A stretch of DNA of 58,019 nt from Comamonadaceae bacterium UBA4962 (GTDB lineage: Bacteria > Pseudomonadota > Gammaproteobacteria > Burkholderiales > Burkholderiaceae_C), in contig DHAE01000029.1 in assembly GCA_002397315.1 (NCBI GenBank), forward strand, positions 24,837 through 82,855, given 5' to 3'. Numbering within the stretch: the first letter of the stretch is position 1; each line of letters starts with the position of its first letter. The notes under the pieces are model-generated. The model was not told the origin of the DNA and did not search any database. It was given only the letters and a program-made list of their open reading frames with translations. A program made the translations under genes and the position numbers. This document shows, piece by piece, positions 1 to 8,040 of this stretch.

Positions 1-1
1 C

Positions 2-343
2 AAAATCTACGTGGGCAACCTGCCCTATTCCGTGACCGACGACAGCCTGCGCAGCAATTTCGCTGAGTTCGGCGGCGTCACTTCGTCCAAGATCATGATG
101 GACCGCGAAACCGGTCGCTCCAAGGGTTTCGGTTTCGTGGAAATGTCCTCCACCGAAGACGCGCAGTCGGCGATCACCGGCCTGAACGGCCTGTCCGTCG
201 ACGGACGCTCCATCGTCGTCAACCTGGCCCGCCCGCGCGAAGCGAGCAGCGGCCCGGGTGGCTACAGCCCGGCGGGCTATGCCGTGAACAAGCGCTCCGA
301 TGTCGGCTACGGCAATGGCGGCTTCGGCGGTGGCCGGTACTGA
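2..343 (+). CDS. RRM-domain RNA-binding protein (5' end cut by window)
   Basis: The frame is open from base 2 and reads KIYVGNLPYSVTDDSLR, so the true start lies just upstream of the window and only a few residues are missing. This is a single RNA-recognition motif: RNP2 is the KIYVGNL strand and RNP1 is SKGFGFVEM at about residues 38-46 of the visible part. A short Gly/Tyr-rich tail ends in GYGNGGFGGGRY. Small one-RRM proteins with a glycine-rich tail are common in betaproteobacteria and cyanobacteria and are thought to act as RNA chaperones, often cold-induced. The stop codon is at 341-343 and is followed closely by an intrinsic terminator. The RNA target cannot be read from the sequence. 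Confidence 0.93.
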   Translation, partial: KIYVGNLPYSVTDDSLRSNFAEFGGVTSSKIMMDRETGRSKGFGFVEMSSTEDAQSAITGLNGLSVDGRSIVVNLARPREASSGPGGYSPAGYAVNKRSDVGYGNGGFGGGRY

Positions 344-361
344 CCGCGCTGGCCTCTCCGG

Positions 362-393
362 AAAAAACCGGCTCCACGGAGCCGGTTTTTTTT
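362..393 (+). terminator. Intrinsic terminator of the RRM gene
   Basis: Stem CCGGCTCC/GGAGCCGG closed over a short loop, preceded by six A and followed by eight T. It lies 18 bases after the stop codon. The A tract before the stem would also allow it to work on the minus strand. Confidence 0.9.
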
Positions 394-416
394 CGTCCTG
401 ACGGCCCGGCCCCTCC

Positions 417-518
417 TATCAACGCGCGGTCGACGCCCGCCTTCAATGCAAGGACGACTGGCCTGCCGGAATCGCCATGTCCAATAGCGTTTGACAGGAG
501 GTTGGACAGTAACTGCCC
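417..518 (-). pseudogene. Possible relic of a sensor histidine kinase ATPase domain
   Basis: On the minus strand this stretch translates without a stop to a peptide containing GQLLSNLLSNAIGHGDSGRP followed by VVLALKAG. This resembles the N-box of HATPase_c domains (consensus roughly QxLxNLLxNAxxHG, then a beta strand). Nothing upstream or downstream in that frame looks like the rest of a kinase, and no start with a ribosome binding site is visible. I read it as a decayed fragment in the gap between the RRM gene and the XRE gene. A chance match cannot be excluded because it rests on about 30 residues. Confidence 0.4.
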
Positions 519-629
519 AACGACCGCCGCAGATGGAACTGCGGTGCAGTCTGCCTGCGGGGTCGCTTTCCGGCAGGGTGCACTGTCGTGGTCCATTGGC
601 ATGGGCCATGCCTATTCCACTGCGGCCCC

Positions 630-839
630 TCATCTACTCTGCGCACGGTACGGATTCTCAAAAATCCCCTCCACCGGCTTCCCGAACACCACACTGATCC
701 GATACGCCAGATCCAGCGACGGATCGTGCTTCTCCACCTCCAGCGCATTCACCGCCTGTCGCGAGACCCCCAGGCGTTCCGCGAGCTGCGCCTGGGTCCA
801 CCCGGCTTCGGCGCGCAGGGCGCGCAACTGGTTCTTCAT
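630..839 (-). CDS. XRE-family transcriptional regulator (small)
   Basis: A 69-residue protein beginning MKNQLRALRAEAGWTQ. It is a minimal Cro/C1-type helix-turn-helix: helices 2-3 read TQAQLAERLGVSRQAVNALE at about residues 15-34. The family binds palindromic operators as a dimer, and stand-alone copies of this size usually repress their own operon. The ATG at 837-839 was chosen because the HTH begins at once after it, as in close relatives; an in-frame start at 896 would add 19 unrelated residues. It lies 29 bases downstream of a four-helix membrane protein gene on the same strand, a common pairing. A tandem palindrome in front of the upstream gene is a likely operator. Confidence 0.9.
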   Translation of the reverse strand: MKNQLRALRAEAGWTQAQLAERLGVSRQAVNALEVEKHDPSLDLAYRISVVFGKPVEGIFENPYRAQSR

Positions 840-868
840 GGCAATGGTGTTCCTGATGGAAGGCCGGC

Positions 869-1288
869 TCAGCGGCTGGAGCGCACGAAGGGCCACACGA
901 TGGCGGAGACGGCCCAGAACAGCGGGAAGACGAGCCAGGCTTTCAGGCCCGGGGCGTTGGCATAGGTTTCACCGAAGCCCCAGAGGGTGCACACGACGAG
1001 CACGATGCCGGCGCTCAGCACCACACGCTTGGCCCAGAGGGCGCGCAGGTATTCGTCGCTGTCGGCGATGAGCCGCATCAGGGCCCAGACCTGCCCTGCG
1101 ATCGGCAGGGCCACGGCGAGTGCCAGCAACCAGCCGGCGGGCGTGCCGATCCATGCGTCGAAGACGCCGAAGATCGCGGCCACATGAATAAGCGCGTAGA
1201 CGGCCATGAACAGCGCGGTGCGCACGGCGTAACGCCAGTGGGGCGAGCGCGCCTGCGTGGGGGAACGGGGGATGGCGGCAACGGACAT
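869..1288 (-). CDS. Four-helix integral membrane protein, partner of the XRE regulator
   Basis: A 139-residue protein with four predicted transmembrane segments (about residues 24-42, 49-70, 85-105 and 117-134) and a short charged loop (RLIADSDEYLRALWAKR) between the second and third. I do not recognise a catalytic motif. Small membrane proteins like this are often co-transcribed with a downstream XRE gene of the YozG type, but their function is not established. The start at 1288 (MSVAAIP) is preferred over the in-frame ATG at 1300 because GGAG sits six bases before it and because the 1300 start falls inside a perfect palindrome that looks like an operator. Confidence 0.8.
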   Translation of the reverse strand: MSVAAIPRSPTQARSPHWRYAVRTALFMAVYALIHVAAIFGVFDAWIGTPAGWLLALAVALPIAGQVWALMRLIADSDEYLRALWAKRVVLSAGIVLVVCTLWGFGETYANAPGLKAWLVFPLFWAVSAIVWPFVRSSR

Positions 1289-1297
1289 TGAGGGCTC

Positions 1298-1339
1298 CAT
1301 GTAAGGTTTACATGACTTTATGGATGTCAGGTTTACTTG
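1298..1339. promoter_or_regulatory. Tandem palindromic operator, probably for the XRE regulator
   Basis: Bases 1298-1314 form a perfect inverted repeat, CATGTAA-GGT-TTACATG. A second copy at 1323-1339 (GATGTCAGGTTTACTTG) matches the first at 14 of 17 positions, with a centre-to-centre distance of 25 bp. Both lie in the upstream region of the minus-strand membrane-protein/XRE pair. That position, the dyad symmetry and the repetition fit cooperative binding by the downstream HTH protein, hence autorepression. The assignment to this regulator is inference. Confidence 0.6.
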
Positions 1340-1519
1340 TCAATGCTTTTGTCCCGCTGGATGCTTAATGGCAGAAATGCGACAAACCTTGGCAGATGCA
1401 CGCGAATCGGCCACGGGCATACGCCGTACGCTCACCGCTTCGTCCCGCTATCGCCGCCCTGCCCTCTTCGCCCAGGAGGGCAGCGGCTGCCGGCCGCCAG
1501 AGCCTTTTCCTGCCCCACG

Positions 1520-2800
1520 ATGACCACCACGACCGCTGACACCGCGCAGCCCGCGCACCTCGCCACGCCTGTCGCTCCTGTCGCTTCTGCAACAGCCACG
1601 GCCACCCCGCCGCTGCAGGCCGCCGCACCCCAGGGCTTCCTGCTCCCCATCGTCGGCGGCGCGGCCTTCGCGCACCTGCTCAACGACATGATCCAGGCGA
1701 TGCTGCCGTCGATCTTCCCGATGCTGAAGGCGAATTTCTCGCTGAGCTTCGGGCAGATCGGAATCATCGCGCTGGTCTACCAGGTGACGGCGTCGCTGCT
1801 GCAGCCCTGGATCGGGTTCTACACCGACAAGCACCCCAAGCCGTACCTGCTGCCGGCGGGCATGTGCATGACGCTGCTGGGCATCGCGCTGCTGGCGATG
1901 GCGCACAGCTATCCGATGCTGCTGGTCGCGGCGGCGGTAGTGGGCGTGGGGTCGGCCACGTTCCATCCGGAGGCGTCGCGGATCGCGCGGCTGGCGTCGG
2001 GCGGGCGGTTCGGCACGGCGCAGTCCACGTTCCAGGTGGGCGGCAACACGGGCACGGCGATCGGGCCGCTGCTGACGGCGGCGATCGTGATTCCGCACGG
2101 CCAGCCCGCGGTGGCGTGGTTCATGGTGGCGGCGCTGCTGGCGATCTTCGTGCTGTACCGGCTCACGACGTGGGTGCGGCACCATGGGGCGGCGAAGGCC
2201 CGTGGCCTGGCGCGGGGCGGCAGCGAGGGACTGGACCGGGCGGGCGTGGTGCGGGCGGTGGCGGTGATCTGCGTGCTGATGTTCGCGAAGTTCGTCTACA
2301 TCGCCTCGTTCACCAACTACTTCACGTTCTACCTGATCGAGCGCTTCCACGTCGGCGTGCAGACGAGCCAGATGTTCCTCTTCCTGTTCCTCGCAGCCGT
2401 GGCGGCGGGCACGTTCGCGGGCGGGCCGGTGGGCGACCGCATCGGCCGCAAGGCGGTGATCTGGATCTCGTTCCTGGGCGTGGCGCCGTTCGCGCTGGCA
2501 CTGCCGCACGTCGGCCTGGCATGGACGGGGGTGCTCGCCGTCGTGATCGGGCTGGTGATGTCGTCGGCGTTCGCGGCGCTCGTCGTATATGCGCAGGAGG
2601 CCGTGCCAGGCCGCGTGGGGCTGGTGTCCGGCCTGATGTTCGGGCTCATGTTCGGCATCGGCGGAATCGGCGCGGCCGGGCTGGGCGACCTGGCGGACAT
2701 CCACGGCATCGTGTGGGTGTACGGAGTGACGTCGTTCCTGCCGCTGCTGGGGCTCGCGACGGCGTTCCTGCCCGATACGCGCCGCAGGGCGCGCGGATGA
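1520..2800 (+). CDS. fsr: MFS transporter, fosmidomycin-resistance (Fsr) type
   Basis: A 426-residue major facilitator with about 12 transmembrane helices. After a low-complexity Ala/Thr/Pro cytoplasmic N-terminus (about 40 residues), the first helix region reads AHLLNDMIQAMLPSIFPML. The Fsr-type features seen are GFYTDKHPKPY in the loop after helix 2 and FHPEASR near residue 152, then a second-half loop motif GPVGDRIGRK. E. coli Fsr exports fosmidomycin, but the natural substrate of homologues is usually unknown. The ATG at 1520 leads directly into the protein; an earlier in-frame start at 1337 would add residues unlike the family. It converges on the exonuclease gene with only four bases between the two stop codons. 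Confidence 0.85.
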   Translation: MTTTTADTAQPAHLATPVAPVASATATATPPLQAAAPQGFLLPIVGGAAFAHLLNDMIQAMLPSIFPMLKANFSLSFGQIGIIALVYQVTASLLQPWIGFYTDKHPKPYLLPAGMCMTLLGIALLAMAHSYPMLLVAAAVVGVGSATFHPEASRIARLASGGRFGTAQSTFQVGGNTGTAIGPLLTAAIVIPHGQPAVAWFMVAALLAIFVLYRLTTWVRHHGAAKARGLARGGSEGLDRAGVVRAVAVICVLMFAKFVYIASFTNYFTFYLIERFHVGVQTSQMFLFLFLAAVAAGTFAGGPVGDRIGRKAVIWISFLGVAPFALALPHVGLAWTGVLAVVIGLVMSSAFAALVVYAQEAVPGRVGLVSGLMFGLMFGIGGIGAAGLGDLADIHGIVWVYGVTSFLPLLGLATAFLPDTRRRARG

Positions 2801-2804
2801 GGCC

Positions 2805-3593
2805 TCAGCGCTTGCCGCGTTCGGGCCGCAGCACGGCCCAGGTGGGGGCATGGTCGCTCGGCTGCGGCCTGCCGCGCACGTCCTTGTCCACACCGGCGTC
2901 CTCCAGTCGCTTCGCTGCGGCCGGGTTGAGCAGCAGGTGGTCGATGCGCAGGCCGGAGTTGCGCTGCCAGCGCTGGCGCAGGTAGTCCCAGAAGGTGTAG
3001 ATGGTCTCGTCGGGGTGCAGGGTGCGCAGCGCGTCGGTCCAGCCGCTGTCCACCAGGCTACGGAAAGCGTCGCGCACTTCCGGGCGGAACAGGGCGTCAT
3101 CTACCCAGGCGTCGGGTTTGTAGACGTCGCGTTCGGTGGGGATGATGTTGAAGTCGCCCGCGATCACGACCGGCTCGGGGCGGGTGCGCAGCATCGCCGC
3201 CCGTCGGGCGAGGCGCTCCAGCCAGGCGAGCTTGTAGTCGAACTTGGGGCCGGGGGCCGGGTTGCCGTTGGGCAGGTAGAGGCAGGCGACCAGCACGCCG
3301 TCCACGGCGGCCTCCAGGTAGCGGCTCTGGGTGTCGGCCTCGTCGCCGGGCAGGCCGCGCTGCACTTCGATCGGATCGGCGCCGCGCGCGAGGATGGCGA
3401 CGCCGTTCCAGGCCTTCTGGCCGTGCCATATCGCGCCGTAGCCGGCTTGGCGGAGGGCCTCCGCCGGAAAGGCGTCGTCCATGCACTTGAGCTCCTGCAG
3501 GCAGGCGACGTCGGGGCGGGATTCCTCCAGCCACTGGAGCAGCGCGGGCAGGCGCGCGCGGACGCTGTTGACGTTGAAGGTGGCGATTTTCAT
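2805..3593 (-). CDS. xth: Exodeoxyribonuclease III
   Basis: A 262-residue member of the ExoIII/AP-endonuclease family of DNA base-excision repair. It acts at abasic sites and removes nucleotides 3' to 5' from duplex DNA. Family signatures visible in order are MKIATFNVNSVRARL at the start, LQELKC (metal-binding Glu), YLPNGNP, the GDFNIIP motif (catalytic Asp/Asn pair), the WTDALR segment, LRIDHLLL and the terminal SDHAP with the catalytic His. The start ATG (3591-3593) coincides exactly with the conserved N-terminus. Length matches the family (about 255-270). It sits downstream of the chemosensory cassette on the same strand, 101 bases after the CheY-like gene, with no obvious functional link. 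Confidence 0.95.
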   Translation of the reverse strand: MKIATFNVNSVRARLPALLQWLEESRPDVACLQELKCMDDAFPAEALRQAGYGAIWHGQKAWNGVAILARGADPIEVQRGLPGDEADTQSRYLEAAVDGVLVACLYLPNGNPAPGPKFDYKLAWLERLARRAAMLRTRPEPVVIAGDFNIIPTERDVYKPDAWVDDALFRPEVRDAFRSLVDSGWTDALRTLHPDETIYTFWDYLRQRWQRNSGLRIDHLLLNPAAAKRLEDAGVDKDVRGRPQPSDHAPTWAVLRPERGKR

Positions 3594-3694
3594 GGCGGGC
3601 GGGCTCGTTCTTTTCGAGCCCCCGAGCCTACGCCGTGCCTGCGCGCTGGCGGTAGGTGCACGCCCCGTTTTTTCGCCAGCCTCGCCGCGATACG

Positions 3695-4060
3695 TTAAGC
3701 GGCCAGCTTCTGGAACGACCCCAGCACCGCCGGCCCGTTGAACGGCTTCACGATCCAGCCCTTCACGCCCGCGGCCTTGCCGCGTTCCTTCATGGCCGGG
3801 GAGCTTTCGGTGGTGAGCATGACGATGTTCACGCGCTGGTTGCCGAGTTCGCTGCGCACGCGCTCGGCCATGGTGAGGCCGTCCATGTTGGGCATGTTGA
3901 CGTCGCACACGATGAGTTTGATGCCGCCGTGCTGCTTGAGCTTGGCGAGCCCGTCGCGGCCGTCGACGGCCAGTGCGACCTGGAAGCCGTTGCTGCCCAG
4001 GAAGTTGCCCACTTCGCTGCGCACGGTGCTCGAATCGTCGACGACAAGAACGTTGGCCAT
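3695..4060 (-). CDS. CheY-like single-domain response regulator
   Basis: A 121-residue receiver with no output domain. The acidic pair is Asp8-Asp9 (VLVVDDSS), the phospho-acceptor is Asp53 (IVCDVNMPNMDG), the conserved Thr is at 83-84 (MLTTES) and Lys105 is in the VKPF motif, so it should be phosphorylatable. The start ATG at 4058-4060 has a strong GAGGAG eight bases upstream. It is the last gene of a four-gene minus-strand operon (kinase, MCP-like, CheX-like, CheY-like), separated from the CheX-like gene by 132 bases. The neighbours make it the likely acceptor of phosphate from the CheA-like kinase at 5583-7919. Whether it acts on the flagellar motor, on pili or elsewhere cannot be told from the sequence. 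Confidence 0.9.
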   Translation of the reverse strand: MANVLVVDDSSTVRSEVGNFLGSNGFQVALAVDGRDGLAKLKQHGGIKLIVCDVNMPNMDGLTMAERVRSELGNQRVNIVMLTTESSPAMKERGKAAGVKGWIVKPFNGPAVLGSFQKLAA

Positions 4061-4192
4061 GGTGAATGCTCCTCGAAAAAACAGGGAAAAGACAAAGAAA
4101 AACGCCGGGCCGGGACCAGTGCAGACCGAGAGAGAACCCGTTGACCTGCACGAAGGCGGTGCCGTGGCATGCCCCTGGTCCGGAAACACGTG

Positions 4193-4783
4193 CTAGAACA
4201 TTTCCAGCTCGCCGGACTCCACCGCCTCCGGCTCGGGGCCGGCCCAGTGGAAGTCGAGCGACGCATAGGCGCGTGCGCAGAGCGAGGCGTGCACGGACAA
4301 ATCCGGCCGCACATCCATGCGGAAGTGCTGCACGTGCTCGAAACCGGCGCGCGTGAAGTACGGCGCGCAGCGCGCGTCCAGGATCTGCGGCGTCGAGAGG
4401 CCCAGGAAAGCCTGGAAACCGCCCAGGTCGCGGTTGATGGCGCCGCAGCAGAGGTTGCCCATCTCGCAGACGCGGTCGAGAAACGCCTGGTCGCTGAAAG
4501 GACCGGCCTCGTGCCCGCTCATCTCGGCGACCCAGCCGCGCCAGGCCGGGCCATGGTCGAAATGCAGCGCGGCGACGACGCGGAACGAGAACGACGCGAT
4601 GGAGAGCACCGCCATGTGCGTGGCGCCGGTGGCCGGCAGCGCGTCCACGGGCTGCACGGCGACGGCGTCGTCGCGCACCACGCTCTGGCGCAGGGCGGAA
4701 ACCATCATGCGGTCGAGGCTGCCCTGGGCCCGCGTGCTGATGAAGCCGCGCGGCAGGACGGAGGAGGCGGCCGGTGCCGTCAT
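4193..4783 (-). CDS. CheX/CheC-like phosphatase domain protein
   Basis: A 196-residue soluble protein. At residues 102-121 it has LDRVCEMGNLCCGAINRDLG, which matches the Glu-x-x-Asn signature of CheC/CheX/FliY phosphatases (Glu107, Asn110, Gly114). In those proteins the Glu and Asn remove phosphate from CheY-P. One copy of the motif points to a CheX-like protein rather than CheC, which usually has two. The ATG overlaps the stop of the upstream MCP-like gene as ATGA, so translation is probably coupled. Lying between the kinase and the CheY-like receiver, its likely job is signal termination within this cassette. Outside the motif the protein is divergent, so the assignment rests on motif plus context. 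Confidence 0.7.
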   Translation of the reverse strand: MTAPAASSVLPRGFISTRAQGSLDRMMVSALRQSVVRDDAVAVQPVDALPATGATHMAVLSIASFSFRVVAALHFDHGPAWRGWVAEMSGHEAGPFSDQAFLDRVCEMGNLCCGAINRDLGGFQAFLGLSTPQILDARCAPYFTRAGFEHVQHFRMDVRPDLSVHASLCARAYASLDFHWAGPEPEAVESGELEMF

Positions 4784-5586
4784 GCGGGCTCCAGCATGCC
4801 GCTGCCCTGCCCGCTCCCGCCGCCACCACCACCACCGAGGGCGGCCTGGATGCGGCGGTTCGCCAGCTCCAGGCCCATCGCGGCGTTGATGACCATCTTG
4901 CCGCCGGCCTGCATGTCCTGGAAGGTGGTGGTGGCGATCAGGTCGTTCTCGTAGAGGCTGGTGCGGTAGTCGCGCGCAAGGCGTTCGGCGCTGGCCGAGA
5001 GTTCGCGCATTTCCGTGGCGACCACGTCGAAACCGCGCCCCGCGACACCCGCGCGCGCCGCCTCGATCGAGGCGTTGAGCGCCACGATCACCATCTTGCG
5101 CACGATCTGCGAGAACGCGTCGTTCTTGTCGTGCAGGTTGCGGTTGTGCGCCACGAGGGTGCTCATGTCCGCGTGCCAGCGCTCGAAGGTCTTGCCGATG
5201 CCCTGCAGCTCGCGCAGCGCCTCGGCCTGGGTGCGCGCGTGGTGCAGTGTGTTCTCGCCGAGCTGCAGGGTGCGCTGTTCGGAGACCTGGCCGGTTTCGT
5301 CCAGCCGGCGCTGCCATTCGGCCCCGGCGTCATCGAATTGCCGGTGCGCCTGGGCCAGTTCGGCCTCCAGTTGCGCGCAGCGCTCCTGCAGCGCCGCGGC
5401 CATGTCGCGCGCCGCGTCCGCGGCCTGCTGCACGGCCAGGGCCTGCGAGCGTGCTCGGCCCTCTGCGGCCCTGCGGCGCGCCGCGCGCCACGCCGCGATC
5501 GCCGCGGTCAACCCGCCGCCCAGCAGGCAGCCTGCCGCCAGCCACATCCATTCCTGTGCCATCGCGTACTCCATGCCCCAGGTCAT
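4780..5586 (-). CDS. Membrane-anchored short MCP-like signalling protein
   Basis: A 268-residue protein with a single N-terminal transmembrane helix (about residues 13-33), an Ala/Glu/Gln-rich coiled coil (about 35-150) and one MCP signalling-tip segment near residues 165-205: IVALNASIEAARAG then GRGFDVVATEMREL. The tip keeps the residues that contact CheA/CheW in ordinary receptors. There is no periplasmic sensor domain and no HAMP domain, and the cytoplasmic hairpin is far shorter than in classical receptors, so it is more a signalling stub than a chemoreceptor. The tail is a glycine run. Start at 5586 forms ATGA with the stop of the kinase gene upstream, and its own stop overlaps the CheX-like gene, so the first three genes are translationally chained. 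Confidence 0.8.
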   Translation of the reverse strand: MTWGMEYAMAQEWMWLAAGCLLGGGLTAAIAAWRAARRRAAEGRARSQALAVQQAADAARDMAAALQERCAQLEAELAQAHRQFDDAGAEWQRRLDETGQVSEQRTLQLGENTLHHARTQAEALRELQGIGKTFERWHADMSTLVAHNRNLHDKNDAFSQIVRKMVIVALNASIEAARAGVAGRGFDVVATEMRELSASAERLARDYRTSLYENDLIATTTFQDMQAGGKMVINAAMGLELANRRIQAALGGGGGGGSGQGSGMLEPA

Positions 5587-7919
5587 GCCGCCACCACCAC
5601 CGCCCAGCGGGCCGGCACGCGCAGCACGGTTTCGAAGGGCGTGGCCGACGGCGGGGCGCCATCTGCCAATACCAGGGCGATGCTCCCGCCGAGTGATTCC
5701 ACGAAGGCCTTCACCGCGTCCATGCCCACGCCGCGGCCGGACACGTCGGTCACCTCGCCGGCCGTGGAGAAGCCCGGCGCGAAGATCAGCTGGGCGGTTT
5801 CGGCGGGCGCCATCGGGGCGCCTTCGGTCAGCAAGCCCTGGGCGCACGCTTTGTCGCGGATGCGGTCCAGGTTCAGGCCGCGGCCGTCGTCGGCGAGGCG
5901 GATCTCCAGCCCGGATGCGCCGAGCTGGGTGGCGATGCGGATGCGGCCTGCGGGCGCCTTGCCGAGGGCCGTGCGTTCGGCCGCGGGCTCTATGCCATGG
6001 TCGAGCGCGTTGCGCAGGAGGTGGACGAAGGCATTGCGCAGGGCTTCGGCGGCTTCGGGCTGCACGGCCACGGGGGTGTCTTCGTGCACCACCACCTCGG
6101 GCGCTTCCTTGCCCAGGTCGTGCGCGAGGGCCGGCAGCGAGGCGGCCACACCGCCGATCACGTCGCCCAGCCCCGGGGCGTCGGCGTTCGCGAGTGCCTC
6201 GGCGATGCGCGCAAGCGCGGCGCGGTGGTCCGGTGCGCAGCTTTCGTCGCCCGAAAGCGCCGCGATGCGCGAGCGCAGGGCTTCGATGCGGGTGCGCGGG
6301 ATGCGCACGGTCACGGCGTCGCCGGCCGCGGGGGCCGCGCCGCGGCCCAGCGTGTCGGTGTTCACGCGGACGTACGCGGCCAGCGCGGCGGCCACCGCAT
6401 CGCGTTCGGACTGCAGGGCCGCATCGTCCCAGGCCGACGGGTCGTCGCGCAGGGTGGCGTAGCGCTGCTCGGCCACGTGGGCGGCGTCGGCGATGCGCAG
6501 CAGGCCGTAGGTGCGGGCATTGCCCTTGATGGTGTGCATGTGGCGGAACATCGCCGCGAGGGCGTCGGCGCGCGCATCGGGCTGGGCGGCGTTGGCGTCG
6601 AGCAATGCGCGGGTTTCGCGCAGCAGGTGGTCCGCGCTGTCCGCGAACGCCTGGAACTTGTCGGGATCGACGGCCAGCAGCTCGCCGACCATCGCCAGCT
6701 CTTCCTTGCGGGCGTGGGCATCGCGGGCCAGCGCCCGCAGCTCGGTCACGTCGCGCAGGCTCAGCAGCAGGCGCTCCACGGTGCCGTCGGCCGCGGTGAT
6801 GGGCGACCAGCCCAGGTCGATCACCTTCACCCGGCCGCCGCCCGCCCGCACCTGCAGCTCCTGCGGCAGCAGGTGGGCGTTGAAGGAGAAGTTGAGTTCG
6901 TCCTCGCCGATGCAGGCGTCGATCGCGGCCAGGGTCTGGGCCCGGGCGTCGGCGCTCAGGTCGGAGCGGTCGAACAGCAGCGCGTCGAGCGTGCGGCCGG
7001 CGATGTCGTCCTCTTCGAGGATGCGCGTGAGGTGGTCGGAGTATTCCGGGTGGATGGTGCGGCCGGCCTGCAGGGTCAGGATGCCCTGGGGAATGGTGTG
7101 CAGCATGGCCTGGATGTCGGCCGTCTTGCGGCGCACGAGCTCGGAGCTTTCCTCGATCTTTTCCACCATCGCGTTGAACGCGGTGAGCGAGCGGCCGATT
7201 TCGTCCATGCGGGCGACGGGCACGCGGTGCGAGAAATCCTGGCTGGTGGCGATCTCGGTCATCTTCAGCTCCATCTCGCGGATGGGGCGCACGATCTGGC
7301 GGTACAGCATCGCACCCGCCGCCGCCAGGCCCAGGATGGCGACGGCGGCCACGGCCAGCAGCGTGGTCGTGGTGTGTTCCAGTTGCGCGTTCAGCGAGCC
7401 GATGGCCTCGTCCTTGCTGCGGCGCTTCTCGACCTGGATCGCCTCGATCATCTGGCCCTGCTCGCGCAGATATTGGTCGACCGTGGCGGCCATGAAGGCT
7501 TCGGCCGCCTCCTGCTGGCCGGCGAGCTTGAAGCGCGCGGTGTCGTCGATGGCCGCGAAGTAGTTCTCGAGGCTCATCGAGGCCTCCTTCACGAGTCCGC
7601 GCTGCGCATCGCTGTCGGCCTCCTGCAACTGCTTTTCAAGCGCCTTCTGCAGCACCGCCTTGCGCTCCACCAGTTGCTCGTGCAGCTTCTGGGCGGCGTC
7701 CTTGTCGCTGGCGGTCACCATGCCCAGCGCGGCCATCTGCACGTCCTTGAGCTGGCCCATCAGCTCGACGGAATGGATGGCGCTGGGCACGACGCCCTCG
7801 GTCACCCGCTTGACCTGGCGGGCGCCTTCGGAGGATTGGTAGAGCGCGAAGCCCCCGACGGAGCAGAGAGCGAAGAAGGCGAGAACGATCAGCAGGGTGA
7901 TGCGCAAGCGGACTGTCAT
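5583..7919 (-). CDS. Membrane CheA-like histidine kinase with chemoreceptor-type input and no CheW domain
   Basis: A 778-residue protein. In order: transmembrane helix 1 (about 6-27), a periplasmic four-helix-bundle-like region (28-180), transmembrane helix 2 (183-206), HAMP (207-258, PIREMELKM), a PAS-like region (about 280-400), an HPt domain with His462 in the MHTIKGNAR motif, and a CheA-type ATPase: N-box NALDHGIE (Asn637), G1 DDGRGL, F-box FAPGFST and G2 GRGVGMD. It ends about 20 residues after the ATPase core, so the P5/CheW-like domain that couples CheA to receptor arrays is absent. The receptor and kinase appear fused in one polypeptide. The start at 7919 (MTVRLRI) precedes helix 1 directly. 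It is the first gene of the cassette running to 3695. Confidence 0.85.
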   Translation of the reverse strand: MTVRLRITLLIVLAFFALCSVGGFALYQSSEGARQVKRVTEGVVPSAIHSVELMGQLKDVQMAALGMVTASDKDAAQKLHEQLVERKAVLQKALEKQLQEADSDAQRGLVKEASMSLENYFAAIDDTARFKLAGQQEAAEAFMAATVDQYLREQGQMIEAIQVEKRRSKDEAIGSLNAQLEHTTTTLLAVAAVAILGLAAAGAMLYRQIVRPIREMELKMTEIATSQDFSHRVPVARMDEIGRSLTAFNAMVEKIEESSELVRRKTADIQAMLHTIPQGILTLQAGRTIHPEYSDHLTRILEEDDIAGRTLDALLFDRSDLSADARAQTLAAIDACIGEDELNFSFNAHLLPQELQVRAGGGRVKVIDLGWSPITAADGTVERLLLSLRDVTELRALARDAHARKEELAMVGELLAVDPDKFQAFADSADHLLRETRALLDANAAQPDARADALAAMFRHMHTIKGNARTYGLLRIADAAHVAEQRYATLRDDPSAWDDAALQSERDAVAAALAAYVRVNTDTLGRGAAPAAGDAVTVRIPRTRIEALRSRIAALSGDESCAPDHRAALARIAEALANADAPGLGDVIGGVAASLPALAHDLGKEAPEVVVHEDTPVAVQPEAAEALRNAFVHLLRNALDHGIEPAAERTALGKAPAGRIRIATQLGASGLEIRLADDGRGLNLDRIRDKACAQGLLTEGAPMAPAETAQLIFAPGFSTAGEVTDVSGRGVGMDAVKAFVESLGGSIALVLADGAPPSATPFETVLRVPARWAVVVAA

Positions 7920-8040
7920 TGCAGGAGCGGTGCACGCATGTAACAAGATGATTCAAGTATGGAATCACCATGTGGCGGGCAGATGACAAAGCCCGTACGG
8001 TGGAACGGCCCCCCGCTCGGGAAGGGGGCCGCCTTCCCGC

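Noticed and set aside
479..507. GTCCAA/TTGGAC inverted repeat upstream of the XRE gene region
   Set aside because: Six-base arms with an 18-base spacer, in the body of a gap with no promoter to regulate; could easily be chance.
1448..3100. Long minus-strand frame antisense to the MFS gene
   Set aside because: Arg/His/Gln-rich translation with no domain; it mirrors codon bias of the sense gene.
8006..8031. CGGCCCCC/GGGGGCCG hairpin after the SDR gene
   Set aside because: No T tract on the relevant strand; GC-only stems of this size are frequent here. Mentioned with the gene but not called as a terminator.
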